The notes beneath the pieces were generated by a model. It saw only the letters and a program-made list of their open reading frames with translations, was not told the origin of the DNA and searched no databases. A program made the position numbers and the translations under genes. A stretch of DNA of 64,000 nucleotides, from contig CAYPPG010000003.1 in NCBI GenBank assembly GCA_964412555.1, positions 143,709-207,708 on the forward strand, read 5' to 3'. Of this stretch, positions 63,995 to 64,000 are shown one piece after another. The stretch's first letter is position 1. Every line of letters begins with the position of its first letter. Source of the stretch: CAYPPG01 sp964412555. Its GTDB lineage: Bacteria > Hinthialibacterota > Hinthialibacteria > Hinthialibacterales > Hinthialibacteraceae.

Positions 63995-64000
63995 TTCTGC

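Noticed and set aside
1..64000. CRISPR array, rRNA or tRNA genes
   Set aside because: No regularly spaced direct repeats or tRNA-like cloverleaf sequence was recognised.

Overview
The window reads as chromosome of an uncultured, probably Gram-negative bacterium with a planctomycete/Hydrogenedentota/Sumerlaeota-like gene style. The grounds are inference from protein type: very large secreted beta-rich proteins (Calx-beta/FG-GAP, LamG, CBM9-like, leucine-rich repeat), an exported methyltransferase-plus-PQQ-propeller protein, a type II pseudopilin with the N-terminal style common in those lineages, Tad-type envelope genes, sigma-54 and a cobalamin-dependent methionine synthase. No rRNA, tRNA, CRISPR array or complete insertion sequence was seen, so the lineage cannot be fixed from this window.

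Layout. 1-5.3 kb: a MNT/HEPN gene pair, a remnant of a leucine-rich-repeat gene, a small secreted protein, a secreted alpha/beta hydrolase and an unknown coiled-coil protein. 5.3-11.3 kb: a haem-motif chemotaxis receptor behind a good sigma-54 promoter, then metH behind a sigma-70 promoter with a structured leader. 11.4-28.1 kb: secreted carbohydrate-active and adhesive proteins (GH2/GH5-like, a 2060-residue Calx-beta/FG-GAP protein, a DUF4038-like glycosidase, an exported methyltransferase/PQQ protein) with two small unknown genes between. 28.3-36.1 kb: TadE-like and CpaB genes, a tight four-gene operon (caspase-like peptidase, FemAB-acyl carrier fusion, MBOAT acyltransferase, SGNH protein), then a TadG-like gene on the other strand. 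36.1-42.7 kb: a 1670-residue protein with a possible thioester domain and two LamG domains, and a leucine-rich-repeat protein. 42.9-45.8 kb: an AMP-forming ligase overlapping a PLP-dependent decarboxylase. 45.8-49.2 kb: a CBM9-like gene whose 5' end is replaced by a hicB-like fragment, and a large unknown secreted protein. 49.5-52.6 kb: pseudopilin, MacB/LolCDE-type ABC pair, CheY-like protein. 52.6-58.5 kb: secreted heparinase/alginate-lyase-like enzyme and rpoN. 58.8-64 kb: a propeller sensor kinase with its LuxR-type response regulator, then a repeat-rich surface or fibre protein whose 3' end is broken near 63,940.

The most interesting content is the pair of plus-strand blocks 30130-34786 and 42914-45765. 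Together they hold a ligase, a carrier domain with an intact DSL serine, a FemAB-type transferase, a PLP decarboxylase, an MBOAT and an SGNH protein. These are the functional parts of a Dlt-like envelope-modification pathway, and several resemble accessory families known from exosortase/PEP-CTERM polysaccharide loci. A membrane-anchored caspase-like peptidase is the first gene. The blocks are separated by about 8 kb of minus-strand surface-protein genes, and no exosortase is present. Separately, three otherwise unrelated surface-type proteins end in a similar [DE]W-x-x-[FY] tail, a possible sorting tag.
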